This document shows positions 11,305-18,681 of a stretch of DNA of 64,000 nt, one piece after another (within the stretch, counting starts at the first letter, position 1; each line of letters opens with the position of its first letter). Source of the stretch: Gammaproteobacteria bacterium (GTDB lineage: Bacteria; Pseudomonadota; Gammaproteobacteria; Xanthomonadales; Marinicellaceae); contig JAJRQG010000063.1 of the NCBI GenBank assembly GCA_024280395.1, forward strand, positions 1-64,000, written 5' to 3'. A program made the translations under genes and the position numbers. The notes under the pieces were generated by a model that had not been told where the DNA came from, ran no database searches, and worked only from the letters and a program-made list of their open reading frames with translations.

Positions 11305-11897
11305 TGGGCAGGTTGTAGCAGTTTCTTGGCCAAAATATCTAAACCCGAACCCAAAATGGTTCTCTTAACCACCAAAATGTCGTCTAATTCTGAAGACAAC
11401 CAGGTGGTTTCAACGTATCTCTTGTCATTAATCACTATTTTTTCTAAACCTGATTTTTCTATTCTTAGGCTTCCATCGTTCTTGGTTCTTTTGTGTTCTA
11501 CTCCTGAATTTCGATAAATAACCACCGAAGCAAAAGGCAAACTGTGGCCATCTTTGGCAACAAAAGTGACATCCTGATAACTGACATAAGAAACAATCGG
11601 TTTTACTACAAACAGCCCAACGACAATGGCAATGACGACATATAGTCCAACCTTACTGCTGTCATCGGATTCTTTTTGTTGGTTGTATTCATTGAACTCT
11701 TCGGTTTTTTTCTTCCTTTTGTAGGGCTTTACTCTTTTCATGGTAAATCCAGTGATGAACAACCCAATAATCAGTTCTATTAACAGCAAAAATAGATTGA
11801 TAATTGCCCCAAAGAACAAAGCAAAACCTTCAAATAAGAATCCAAACAATCCTTCAAAGATTGAAAAGAACACCGCAATTATTTCATCGATTATCAT
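11301..11897 (-). CDS. Membrane protein with C-terminal beta domain, unknown
   Basis: A 198-residue protein. The first about 52 residues are very hydrophobic and form one or two membrane segments; a charged linker (RKKKTEEF) follows, then a second segment (YVVIAIVVGLFVVKPIVSYV). The last 80 residues look like a carboxypeptidase-regulatory or Ig-like fold (FASVVIYRNSGVEHKRTKNDGSLRI). No family is recognised. It is translationally coupled to the DksA-like gene through an ATGA overlap, which hints at a shared unit but gives no function. Confidence 0.65.
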   Translation of the reverse strand: MIIDEIIAVFFSIFEGLFGFLFEGFALFFGAIINLFLLLIELIIGLFITGFTMKRVKPYKRKKKTEEFNEYNQQKESDDSSKVGLYVVIAIVVGLFVVKPIVSYVSYQDVTFVAKDGHSLPFASVVIYRNSGVEHKRTKNDGSLRIEKSGLEKIVINDKRYVETTWLSSELDDILVVKRTILGSGLDILAKKLLQPAQ

Positions 11898-12239
11898 TTT
11901 AAAATATTTTCCTCTTAATTACTGGCCACATCATTACCGCAAAGTAGCAGCTAGTATCCGGTTTAAGTGTAAGGCACGCTCTTCACACAATGGATAATTG
12001 TATAATTGTATACTTGTAAAAATATGATTAAATCAAATAAAACTCGAACGGGTAGTTGGGTTTAGCCAACCAATAAAACCCTTGGTTTTAAAACGTGTTG
12101 ACTAAAGCCAACTACCCGAAGGTTCTTTGGTTTTGTTGACAATATACATTAAATTCCAATGATTTACGTACCTTAATCTTCTAAAGTAGATTCTGGTAAA
12201 ACTCACCTTACTTTTATCTATTATACGCTGTTAAATAAT
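11898..12239. other. Intergenic region with one long hairpin
   Basis: A stretch of 342 bp without a convincing gene. It holds the hairpin at 12049-12118 and AT-rich sequence on both sides. The TTTAACAG at about 12228-12235 (minus strand) is a weak candidate for the lost left arm of a second attC site, but the second arm is not visible. Confidence 0.5.
12049..12118. repeat. 70-bp nearly perfect inverted repeat
   Basis: The arm 12049-12070 (begins CGGGTAGTTGG) pairs with 12097-12118 (ends CCAACTACCCG) at 20 of 22 positions, and the centre has a further AAAACC/GGTTTT stem. This makes a single long hairpin, like a small MITE or a dispersed structured repeat. It has no T-run on either side and no coding capacity. 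Confidence 0.6.
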
Positions 12240-12377
12240 TCATGGTATTTTATTAATACCTTGATGGCCTAGGGTTGCTCTGACAAATAGGAATTTACTC
12301 AGCTCTGTTTCAAGTGCATCAGCATTTAAATTCCATATGGCTTTGGTATCTACCAACACTTCTTCACGCATTTTCAT
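12240..12377 (-). CDS. Possible 45-residue cassette ORF, unknown
   Basis: A short reading frame (MKMREEVLVDTKAIWNLNAD...) that begins 17 bases after the far end of the attC-like site, with AAAGAGA eight bases before its ATG, exactly where a following gene cassette would place its gene. It ends at a TGA at 12240. No homology is recognised, and it is too short for codon statistics; it may be a truncated gene. Confidence rests on position and ribosome site only. Confidence 0.35.
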   Translation of the reverse strand: MKMREEVLVDTKAIWNLNADALETELSKFLFVRATLGHQGINKIP

Positions 12378-12394
12378 TGTGTTTCTCTTTACCA

Positions 12395-12493
12395 GTAACA
12401 CCGTATTAAGCGTGCTAAAACAGTGGTTATAATGTGTAGCGAAGCGAAACCTAATCCACAGTTTTAGTTCAGTTTAAATGCCTTGTTATGTGC
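12395..12493 (-). other. attC-like integron recombination site
   Basis: On the minus strand the site starts with GCACATAACAAGG, contains the acetyltransferase stop codon (TAA), and ends near GTGTTAC at 12395. Inside, CTAAAACTGTGG (12456-12467) pairs with 12415-12426 at 11 of 12 positions around a loop with GCTTCGCT, and the outer arms (TAACAAGGC / GGTGTTAC side) are imperfectly complementary. Length about 95 bp is normal for attC. The left core GCACATAAC is the exact reverse complement of the first nine bases of the cassette (GTTATGTGC at 12959-12967), as expected for a cassette's own pair of core sites. Confidence 0.72.
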
Positions 12494-12947
12494 ATTTCCT
12501 GCATTTTAGTTGCATTGGTACGTAGCGTATACCATTTATATTTAGTTCTTTCGAAGTAGCAACAAAACCTATTTTTGTATAAAATTCTATGGCATTCACT
12601 GAGGCTTTTAACTTAATATAATCAGCATCACTATTTTTTTGGACTTCCTCAACAAGCCTCTTACCTACACCATGGCCTTGATATTTTGATTTCACATAAA
12701 GTTGAGCAATATAATGTTTTTGTCGCCATGCGATATAGCCGATAATTTCGTTTCCTACCATTGCTTTTATAGCAGTATAAATATCTGGGTTTGTAACTTG
12801 CAGGATATCAGGTTTACGGGCTTTTCTCATGGCCTTTTTTCCTTGTTCATTAAGCTTAGGGATAACATACTTTTCATTAACCAACTCTGCCAAATTAAGG
12901 ATTTCTGTTTGATCCTGCGGAGTTATTCTTCCTAGAGTAAAATCCAT
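12486..12947 (-). CDS. GNAT N-acetyltransferase carried on a gene cassette
   Basis: A 153-residue GNAT-fold protein. The acetyl-CoA-binding motif is seen in YVKSKYQGHGVGKRLVEEV (Q-x-x-G-x-G, near residues 93-98), followed by the C-terminal NAIEFYTKIGFV motif B strand. The substrate is unknown. It begins 11 bases after the cassette core site, with AGAGG before the ATG, and its stop codon lies inside the attC-like site, the tight packing typical of integron cassettes. Its surroundings (cbpA to the right, small genes to the left) are ordinary chromosome, so it was probably acquired by insertion. Confidence 0.85.
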   Translation of the reverse strand: MDFTLGRITPQDQTEILNLAELVNEKYVIPKLNEQGKKAMRKARKPDILQVTNPDIYTAIKAMVGNEIIGYIAWRQKHYIAQLYVKSKYQGHGVGKRLVEEVQKNSDADYIKLKASVNAIEFYTKIGFVATSKELNINGIRYVPMQLKCRKCT

Positions 12948-12958
12948 TTATTACCTCT

Positions 12959-12967
12959 GCACATAAC
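12959..12967 (-). other. Cassette 5' boundary core site
   Basis: Minus-strand GTTATGTGC, a GTTRRRY-like integron core, lies 11 bases before the acetyltransferase ATG. It is the exact inverse of 12485-12493. No full attC or attI is visible further upstream, so the cassette may have entered a secondary (G^TT) site. Confidence 0.6.
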
Positions 12968-13024
12968 ATATTATTAAACCAACAAATAAACATGGTTTCA
13001 TCCTATTTGCATATAAACCCACTA

Positions 13025-13948
13025 TCAACCCCTAGGATTAAAATCAAATTGTTCGGCAAGTGCGTTCCATTGTTCTTCTGTTTGATCACTTTCTGGTGGA
13101 TTAACAATTTTAATCACGGCGTATAGATTGCCCGCTACGCTTGTTGCAGTGGCTGGAAATCCTTTGCCTTTGAGGCGCATTTTTTTGCCTGTTTGCATAT
13201 TTTTAGGGACATTCATTCCCACTGAACCCGTTGGAGTCGGAACATTGACTTTGGCACCCAATGCAGCTTCCCATGGTGTGAGCAATAAATCGGTATACAC
13301 ATCTTTGCCTTTTAATTCAAACTTATGGTCTTGGTCTAATTCAATTTTTAGCAATAAATCACCATTGGAACCTCCATTGATTCCCGGCTCTCCTTTGCCT
13401 TTGAGGCGAATACTTTTACCTGGTTCTATGCCCTTGGGGATTTTGACGTTCAACCGTTTTTCGGTCATATAAGCCTGGCCATGTGCACCTTCTTCCACCT
13501 GTTTAATCATAAAAGTACGATTCACTCCAGTGTATAAATCTTTTAAAGGCACTTTGATGGTCTGCTTAATATTTTGGCCTTTTCTAGCAACAGCTTGTCT
13601 TTGCCCACCAAAACCAGCGTGTGCTCCACCTCCTTGTTGACCGAAGACCGATTCAAAAAAATCGCTAAAATCAGCACCGCCACCAAAACCGCCTTGTCCA
13701 CCAGGAGCACCATGTCCTTGCTGACCTTGCTTCCAATTAGAACCCAACTGATCATAAGACGCCCTATTCTCATCATTTTTCAAGACTTCATAGGCTTCGC
13801 TAATTTCTTTGAATTTATCTTCGGCATTGGCGACCTTGCTTCTATCTGGATGGTATTTACCAGCAAGTCGCTTGTATGCTTTCTTTATTTCGGCTTTTGT
13901 GGCTTTTTTATCAACGCCCAATATTTTGTAGTAATCTTTGTAATCCAT
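13025..13948 (-). CDS. cbpA: CbpA-type J-domain co-chaperone
   Basis: A 307-residue class II J-protein. It has an N-terminal J domain (DYYKILGVDKKATKAEIKKAY, HPD at about 33-35), a Gly/Phe-rich linker (residues about 75-120, GGQGGFGGG), and two C-terminal substrate-binding beta domains with the paired LKGKG repeats. There is no zinc-finger domain, which separates it from DnaJ. It would recruit DnaK to clients or the nucleoid. No cbpM modulator gene is next to it; the upstream small gene is DUF4404-like instead. No strong ribosome site precedes the ATG. Confidence 0.9.
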   Translation of the reverse strand: MDYKDYYKILGVDKKATKAEIKKAYKRLAGKYHPDRSKVANAEDKFKEISEAYEVLKNDENRASYDQLGSNWKQGQQGHGAPGGQGGFGGGADFSDFFESVFGQQGGGAHAGFGGQRQAVARKGQNIKQTIKVPLKDLYTGVNRTFMIKQVEEGAHGQAYMTEKRLNVKIPKGIEPGKSIRLKGKGEPGINGGSNGDLLLKIELDQDHKFELKGKDVYTDLLLTPWEAALGAKVNVPTPTGSVGMNVPKNMQTGKKMRLKGKGFPATATSVAGNLYAVIKIVNPPESDQTEEQWNALAEQFDFNPRG

Positions 13949-14020
13949 CGGATATTTATATGTATTTTAGTTATTCTGTAAATGGTGTTTTATTTCAATT
14001 TTTCAACCATTGTCCAATTC

Positions 14021-14284
14021 TTAAATCCCAGCTTTACTCAAAATATCAACCATTTCACGCATTAAATTGGATGCCACAGGATGCTTGGTCAAAAAACTGT
14101 ATTCCACTTGCATTATGCCATCGTAAACATCTTGATGCTGCAAATCCTCTACACTTAACATTTGACTGATGTTGTTGTCCATTTCTTGTAATTGACTGCT
14201 TGTTTCGCCATCCACCTCTTGCTTGGTGTTTTTTAATTCATGTTGTAACTGTTCTAGTAATTCTTTAACTTTTTCTATACTCAC
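14021..14284 (-). CDS. DUF4404-like small helical protein
   Basis: An 87-residue, soluble, helical protein (MSIEKVKELLEQLQHELK...; C-terminal HPVASNLMREMVDILSKAGI) that matches my memory of the DUF4404 family: short proteins with an N-terminal coiled-coil pattern and a conserved final helix. Function is unknown. It starts at GTG with GGAG eight bases upstream, and precedes cbpA by about 70 bp in the same direction. Confidence 0.65.
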   Translation of the reverse strand: MSIEKVKELLEQLQHELKNTKQEVDGETSSQLQEMDNNISQMLSVEDLQHQDVYDGIMQVEYSFLTKHPVASNLMREMVDILSKAGI

Positions 14285-14311
14285 TTTATAAACTCCAATA
14301 AACTTATTGTA

Positions 14312-14845
14312 TTATTTTAACATGGTAGCAGATCTTTTTACTAATTTGTAAGGATAAATTAACCAACAAATGATAGGTGTCAAATAAAGTGTAAAAATTA
14401 AAAGTCGAAACCAATGTGGACTCAAAACGGATCGACTAAGGAATCCATTATTAACCACTTCAGAATAGAATCCATACATCACGTAAAAGCCAAATACCAT
14501 CAAAGCAAGGGCGACAATCAATGATACCCAAATTTCAACTTTACCTAGAGTGCGCTTTGCCAAAATAATATTGGTAAATATCAAAACCAAAATAACCGTT
14601 AATGCCACATACACTGGTGTGCCTAACTTAAACTTCCAAGAGAATAGATTAAAAAATAACACCAATGTCAATATCGCATAAAACAATGCGGCAGAAATTA
14701 GCATCCATAAGATTGAGATTAAAATTGTGCGTTTTGGCATATAGACATCTAATGCAAAAAAGAGCATCATAGCACAGATTAATATTAAAATTATGATACT
14801 TACAATTCTGAGCCAATCAGAGTTTAGTACACTGGAGAACAGCAT
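14312..14845 (-). CDS. Multi-pass membrane protein, unknown
   Basis: About 177 residues with four to five hydrophobic segments (for example IVSIIILILICAMMLFFAL near 14-32, then two central segments and a C-terminal one, LLIFTLYLTPIICWLIYPY). No family recognised. The frame is open to 14932, but that would place it antisense to the signal peptide of the divergent hydrolase; the ATG at 14845 gives a normal first membrane segment. No ribosome site is seen before 14845, so the start is uncertain. If correct, the two divergent start codons overlap by two bases. Confidence 0.55.
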   Translation of the reverse strand: MLFSSVLNSDWLRIVSIIILILICAMMLFFALDVYMPKRTILISILWMLISAALFYAILTLVLFFNLFSWKFKLGTPVYVALTVILVLIFTNIILAKRTLGKVEIWVSLIVALALMVFGFYVMYGFYSEVVNNGFLSRSVLSPHWFRLLIFTLYLTPIICWLIYPYKLVKRSATMLK

Positions 14846-16268
14846 GAAAAAAATACTTTTGCCCTTAATTCTATCACTATTTTGTACCTTAACCACTGCC
14901 TCTGATACAAATCCTCCTGTAACGAATATCATGGGCGACTGGCATGGACAGTTATCGGTAATGGGTACAAAGCTAAGAATTTCATTTCATATCAGTCAAC
15001 AGGGAGAACAATTGACCACAACCATGGACAGTCCCGATCAAGGTGCGATGGGTATTGCCACTACTTCCACTTCATTTGAAAACAATCAATTGTACATTTC
15101 CATAAAAACCCTGGGCGCTGAATACAAAGGCATGATTAAAGATGCTGTCATTGAGGGCATGTTTTCACAAGCTGGCATGGAAATGGAACTTGTTTTGAGC
15201 CGCGAAGTGATAATAGAACAGAAGCTTCAAGCCAGGCCTCAAGACCCAAGCAAACCTTATCCCTATCATTCTGAGGACGTCATATTCAATAACAAACATG
15301 CCAATAACATAAAACTAGCTGCAACATTGACCCTACCCAATAATATTAAAAACCCCACTGTTGCTATCATGATCAGTGGTTCAGGGCCGCAAAATAGAGA
15401 TGAAGAAATAAAAGCCTTTAATCACCGTCCTTTTCTAGTGTGGTCGGATTATTTAACCCGCAATGGTATTGCCGTTCTCAGATACGATGACCGTGGTGTT
15501 GCTGAGTCTGAAGGAACACAAGAAAATGCCACTTCTGAAGATTTTGCAACCGATGTAGAAGCCGCTGTGGAGTATTTGCAAAACAGGCAAGACCTAAACT
15601 TTCGCAACATTGGATTAATTGGCCACAGCGAGGGTGGTTTTATTGCCCCCATGGTTGCTGCTAAAAACAAAGACATTTCCTTTATTGTATTGTTGGCAGG
15701 GACAGGAGTCGATGGCGCAACTATTTTGACCACTCAATCAAGAAAAGCTGCGGAATTGGCCGGAGCAACTGTTGAGCAATTAAAATTCAACGAGAAGATT
15801 TCTAATCAAATTTTTGCCATGGTTAAAAATGAATCAGATACATCAATTCTAAAAAACAAACTGTCAGATTTTTTACAAGCAACCAAATTGAATGCTCCCA
15901 AAGAATTGACAAAAGATTTAACCGAAGCAACCATCAAACAGCAGGTTAAAGTATTAAGTTCCAACTGGTTCAATTATTTCATAAAAACCAATCCAGATGA
16001 TTTTTTATCTCAAGTAAACTGCCCTGTACTTGCCATCAATGGAGAAAAAGATTTCCAAGTTCTTCCCGAGTTAAATTTATCTGGCATTAAGCAATCTTTA
16101 ACTAAAGCCAACAACAAGGATTTTACCCTTAAAGAATTGGTAGGTTTAAACCACTTGTTCCAAACAGCAGAAACAGGTGCCTTGAATGAGTATGCTAAAA
16201 TTGAAGAAACTATTTCTCCAGTTGCATTAAAAATAGTTGCAGACTGGATTAATCAACGATTTAATTAA
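14844..16268 (+). CDS. Exported alpha/beta hydrolase
   Basis: A 474-residue precursor. A signal peptide (MKKILLPLILSLFCTLTTAS) is followed by a beta-rich N-terminal domain (about 25-135; GDWHGQLSVMGTKLRISFHIS) and an alpha/beta hydrolase domain with nucleophile GHSEGG (near residues 260-265), acid in NGEKDFQV, and histidine in GLNHLF. Family members act as esterases or peptidases; the substrate is unknown. I start at the ATG at 14844, with GGAG seven bases upstream, rather than at the in-frame 14793. The stop abuts the MITE-like element at 16269. Confidence 0.85.
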   Translation: MKKILLPLILSLFCTLTTASDTNPPVTNIMGDWHGQLSVMGTKLRISFHISQQGEQLTTTMDSPDQGAMGIATTSTSFENNQLYISIKTLGAEYKGMIKDAVIEGMFSQAGMEMELVLSREVIIEQKLQARPQDPSKPYPYHSEDVIFNNKHANNIKLAATLTLPNNIKNPTVAIMISGSGPQNRDEEIKAFNHRPFLVWSDYLTRNGIAVLRYDDRGVAESEGTQENATSEDFATDVEAAVEYLQNRQDLNFRNIGLIGHSEGGFIAPMVAAKNKDISFIVLLAGTGVDGATILTTQSRKAAELAGATVEQLKFNEKISNQIFAMVKNESDTSILKNKLSDFLQATKLNAPKELTKDLTEATIKQQVKVLSSNWFNYFIKTNPDDFLSQVNCPVLAINGEKDFQVLPELNLSGIKQSLTKANNKDFTLKELVGLNHLFQTAETGALNEYAKIEETISPVALKIVADWINQRFN

Positions 16269-16435
16269 TACCCAAATCCCGATATGGAAAACACTATTAT
16301 AGCACAAACCCTTAGCACCTCTAACAAATCTAAAAAATACCTAACCACCAATAAGGTGGCAACGTATTTTTTAGATTCGCTATACGCACCAAGTGATTGC
16401 ACTCTAATTCGCGTTTCTATATCGGGATTGGGGTA
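16269..16435. mobile_element. MITE-like element with 17-bp terminal inverted repeats
   Basis: Terminal inverted repeats 16269-16285 (TACCCAAATCCCGATAT) and 16419-16435 match at 16 of 17 positions. Inside is a second perfect 14-bp stem (16327-16340 with 16364-16377) capped by CCACC/GGTGG. The element is 167 bp, has no coding capacity, and is bounded by TA on both sides, as in TA-targeting IS630/Tc1-mariner-type elements. It begins directly after the hydrolase stop codon, so it could also serve as its transcription end. Confidence 0.68.
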
Positions 16436-16452
16436 ATAAATGAGAAGATAAA

Positions 16453-17346
16453 ATGCTGAAATATCTACTGTTATTGGTTTGCTTGAATAGCAACGCACAA
16501 ATAATCAAGCCGGTTTTACCCAATATTTCCAAGGATTTTCGAAATATCAGGGACTTTACGTTGTATAAGGATGAAGCCTATTTTAGTGCTCAAAACACAT
16601 TGGGCAACTTATCGACAATCGTCAGAGTTCGCAATGAAAACCAACAATGGATGCACCCTGAAATCGCTTCATTCTCTGGAAAGTATCACGATATTGAACC
16701 GTTTGTCAGTCATGACGGATTGACTTTATTGTTTGCTTCAAATCGCCCAAAAAATAAAACCGACCAATCCAAAGACTACGATATTTGGTATGTGACCAGA
16801 AAAACAATACAAGACCAGTGGTCAAAACCGATAAATTTCGGTAGTCCAATAAACTCTGAAAGAAATGAATTCTATCCTTCTTTAGCAACCAATGGAAATC
16901 TATATTTCACGGCGAACAACACTAATTCTAAAGGCAAAGATGATATTTATATTAGCGAATATAAAAACAACAAATACCAAAAGCCTTATTCTTTAAGCGG
17001 GTCTATAAACAGTATCGGTGATGAATACAATGCTTTTATTGCCCCCAATGAGATGTATATCATATTTGGTGCTTACAAACGCCCTGATAGCATGGGCAGT
17101 GGAGATTTGTATATCAGTTCTAAAGACAAAGATGGAAACTGGAGTCCTGCAGAAAACATGGGAGATAAAGTCAATTCAAAGTATATGGATTATTGCCCTT
17201 ATGTTGATACCAAGAACAATATTCTTTATTTTACCAGCAAAAGAAATAGAAATGATGCTTCTGATTTCAAAACCATACAGAATCTACTTGACTCTTATAA
17301 TGGATATGAAAATGGCATGAGTCGGATTTATAAAACCAATATTTAA
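16453..17346 (+). CDS. Exported PD40 (WD40-like) propeller protein
   Basis: A 297-residue protein with a short signal peptide (MLKYLLLLVCLNSNA) and repeats of the PD40/TolB-like type: EPFVSHDGLTLLFASNRP, NEFYPSLATNGNLYFTAN, EYNAFIAPNEMYIIFGAY and YCPYVDTKNNILYFTSKR. The size fits a single propeller. The LLVC stretch is a poor lipobox, so secretion to the periplasm is more likely than lipidation. Similar proteins are frequent in Bacteroidetes, and function is unknown. It converges on the HIT gene with an 8-bp gap. Confidence 0.75.
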   Translation: MLKYLLLLVCLNSNAQIIKPVLPNISKDFRNIRDFTLYKDEAYFSAQNTLGNLSTIVRVRNENQQWMHPEIASFSGKYHDIEPFVSHDGLTLLFASNRPKNKTDQSKDYDIWYVTRKTIQDQWSKPINFGSPINSERNEFYPSLATNGNLYFTANNTNSKGKDDIYISEYKNNKYQKPYSLSGSINSIGDEYNAFIAPNEMYIIFGAYKRPDSMGSGDLYISSKDKDGNWSPAENMGDKVNSKYMDYCPYVDTKNNILYFTSKRNRNDASDFKTIQNLLDSYNGYENGMSRIYKTNI

Positions 17347-17354
17347 CGCCTAAA

Positions 17355-17705
17355 TCAACCTGGCGGCCACAACATTTGTCGGCCTGCCAAAAAATGTAAG
17401 TGAATATGGTACACTTCTTGACCGCCGTTTTGGTTACAGTTCATGACTAAACGATAACCGTTTTCATCTTCACCAATTTGCTTGGCATAATCTCTTGCAG
17501 CCAAAAACAATTGGCCCGTTAATTCAGCTTGATCGTCTTTAATATCATTAATCGTACTTATCCTAATTTTGGGAATAAACAAAACATGGATGGGGGCTTG
17601 AGGATTGATGTCCTTAAATGCCAACACTGTATCGTTTTCAAAGGCGATTTCTGCGGGGATTTCTTTATTGATGATTTTGTCGAATATAGTTGGTTGATTT
17701 GTCAT
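17355..17705 (-). CDS. HIT-family nucleotide-binding protein (HinT-like)
   Basis: A protein of about 116 residues with the histidine triad HIHLHFLAGR near the C-terminus (H-x-H-x-H-like), and the N-terminal IFDKIINKEIPAEIAFEND pattern of the HinT branch. These enzymes hydrolyse purine nucleoside phosphoramidates. Two in-frame ATGs exist, at 17711 and 17705; AAGG is only one base from the first and seven from the second, so 17705 is preferred. The stop is 8 bp from the stop of the convergent PD40 gene. Confidence 0.9.
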   Translation of the reverse strand: MTNQPTIFDKIINKEIPAEIAFENDTVLAFKDINPQAPIHVLFIPKIRISTINDIKDDQAELTGQLFLAARDYAKQIGEDENGYRLVMNCNQNGGQEVYHIHLHFLAGRQMLWPPG

Positions 17706-17748
17706 GACCATGCCTTAAATGTTGATTTTTATTAATTGTACATTGGTT

Positions 17749-18345
17749 TTATATTGATTCTCGGCTGCCAAAAGCATGTGCGATGGTGTTGGCATCGATG
17801 TACTCCAGTTCACCACCCAAAGGCACACCCTGGGCTAACCCTGTGGCTCTAATATCGGCTTTAGAACACAGTTGAGCAATGTATTGAGCAGTAGTTTGGC
17901 CTTCTAAGGTTGAACTAGTTGCGAGTATGACTTCTTTGATGGGTTCGGTTGATAAAATATCTACCAATTTAGGGAAGCCCAATTCAGTTGGACCCAAGCC
18001 ATCAATCGGACTCAAGTGACCATGCAGTACGAAATAAGTCCCTGAAAAATCAGTCGCCCCTTCTATCTGCATTAAATCAGCAGGCGATTCAACAATGCAT
18101 AACTGATCTGTATTTCTTTTGTCACTTAGACAAATGCGACACAAATCATTTTCTGTTAATGTTCTACAGCGCTGACACTCACCAATTTTCTCACAGGCTT
18201 CTTTTAAGATATCTGCCAGTTTTATGGCATTGTCTTTGTTTTTTTGTAGCAAATTAAAACAGATCCTTTGGGCTGATTTCGGACCAACACCGGGTAGAAT
18301 CTGAAAAGCATTCATGAGTTGTGCAAGTAATGACATATTAGACAT
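17749..18345 (-). CDS. recR: Recombination protein RecR
   Basis: About 198 residues with the RecR layout: N-terminal helix-hairpin-helix (LPGVGPKSAQRI near 17-28), a C4 zinc finger (CQRCRTLTENDLCRIC), and a Toprim domain (LCIVESPADLMQIE; HLSPIDGLGP), ending in the Walker-like EYIDANTIAHAF. RecR works with RecF and RecO in loading RecA at gaps. It lies 5 bp downstream of ybaB and, as usual, in the dnaX-ybaB-recR unit. I start at ATG 18345 (AGG just upstream) rather than the TTG three bases earlier. Confidence 0.95.
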   Translation of the reverse strand: MSNMSLLAQLMNAFQILPGVGPKSAQRICFNLLQKNKDNAIKLADILKEACEKIGECQRCRTLTENDLCRICLSDKRNTDQLCIVESPADLMQIEGATDFSGTYFVLHGHLSPIDGLGPTELGFPKLVDILSTEPIKEVILATSSTLEGQTTAQYIAQLCSKADIRATGLAQGVPLGGELEYIDANTIAHAFGSRESI

Positions 18346-18350
18346 CAAAC

Positions 18351-18674
18351 CTAAAAAGGTAGTTTGAATCCTTCAGGCAGTTGCATGCCACCCATCATGT
18401 CTTGCATAGAACCTTGTTGCTCTGATGAAATTTTGTTTTGTGCATCATTGAAAGCAGCAATTATTAGGTCTTCCATCATTTCCATATCACCATCTAACAT
18501 ATCATAATCAATGTCTAACTTTTTTAATTGATTTTTGCCCGTTAGAGTCACTTTGACAATGCCAGCACCGGCTTCTCCAACAATGATTTTATTGGCTAGC
18601 TCTTCTTGTTGTTTTTGCATTTGCTCTTGCATCTTTTGGGCTTGTTGCATCAAACCACCTAATTGACCTTTCAT
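18351..18674 (-). CDS. ybaB: Nucleoid-associated protein YbaB/EbfC
   Basis: A 107-residue protein with the long N-terminal coiled-coil helix (LGGLMQQAQKMQEQMQKQQE) and the central beta hairpin (VTLTGKNQLKKLDIDYDML) of the family; length is normal. It binds DNA as a dimer. It lies between dnaX (8 bp upstream) and recR (5 bp downstream), the conserved gene order. Confidence 0.95.
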   Translation of the reverse strand: MKGQLGGLMQQAQKMQEQMQKQQEELANKIIVGEAGAGIVKVTLTGKNQLKKLDIDYDMLDGDMEMMEDLIIAAFNDAQNKISSEQQGSMQDMMGGMQLPEGFKLPF

Positions 18675-18681
18675 AATAAAT

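Noticed and set aside
12968-13024. A full attC or attI before the acetyltransferase cassette
   Set aside because: Only the core GTTATGTGC is clear; the sequence between it and cbpA lacks paired arms, so a secondary-site insertion is the simpler reading.
16265-16498. 77-codon minus-strand frame across the MITE-like element
   Set aside because: It is an accident of the inverted repeat; no ribosome site and no homology recognised.
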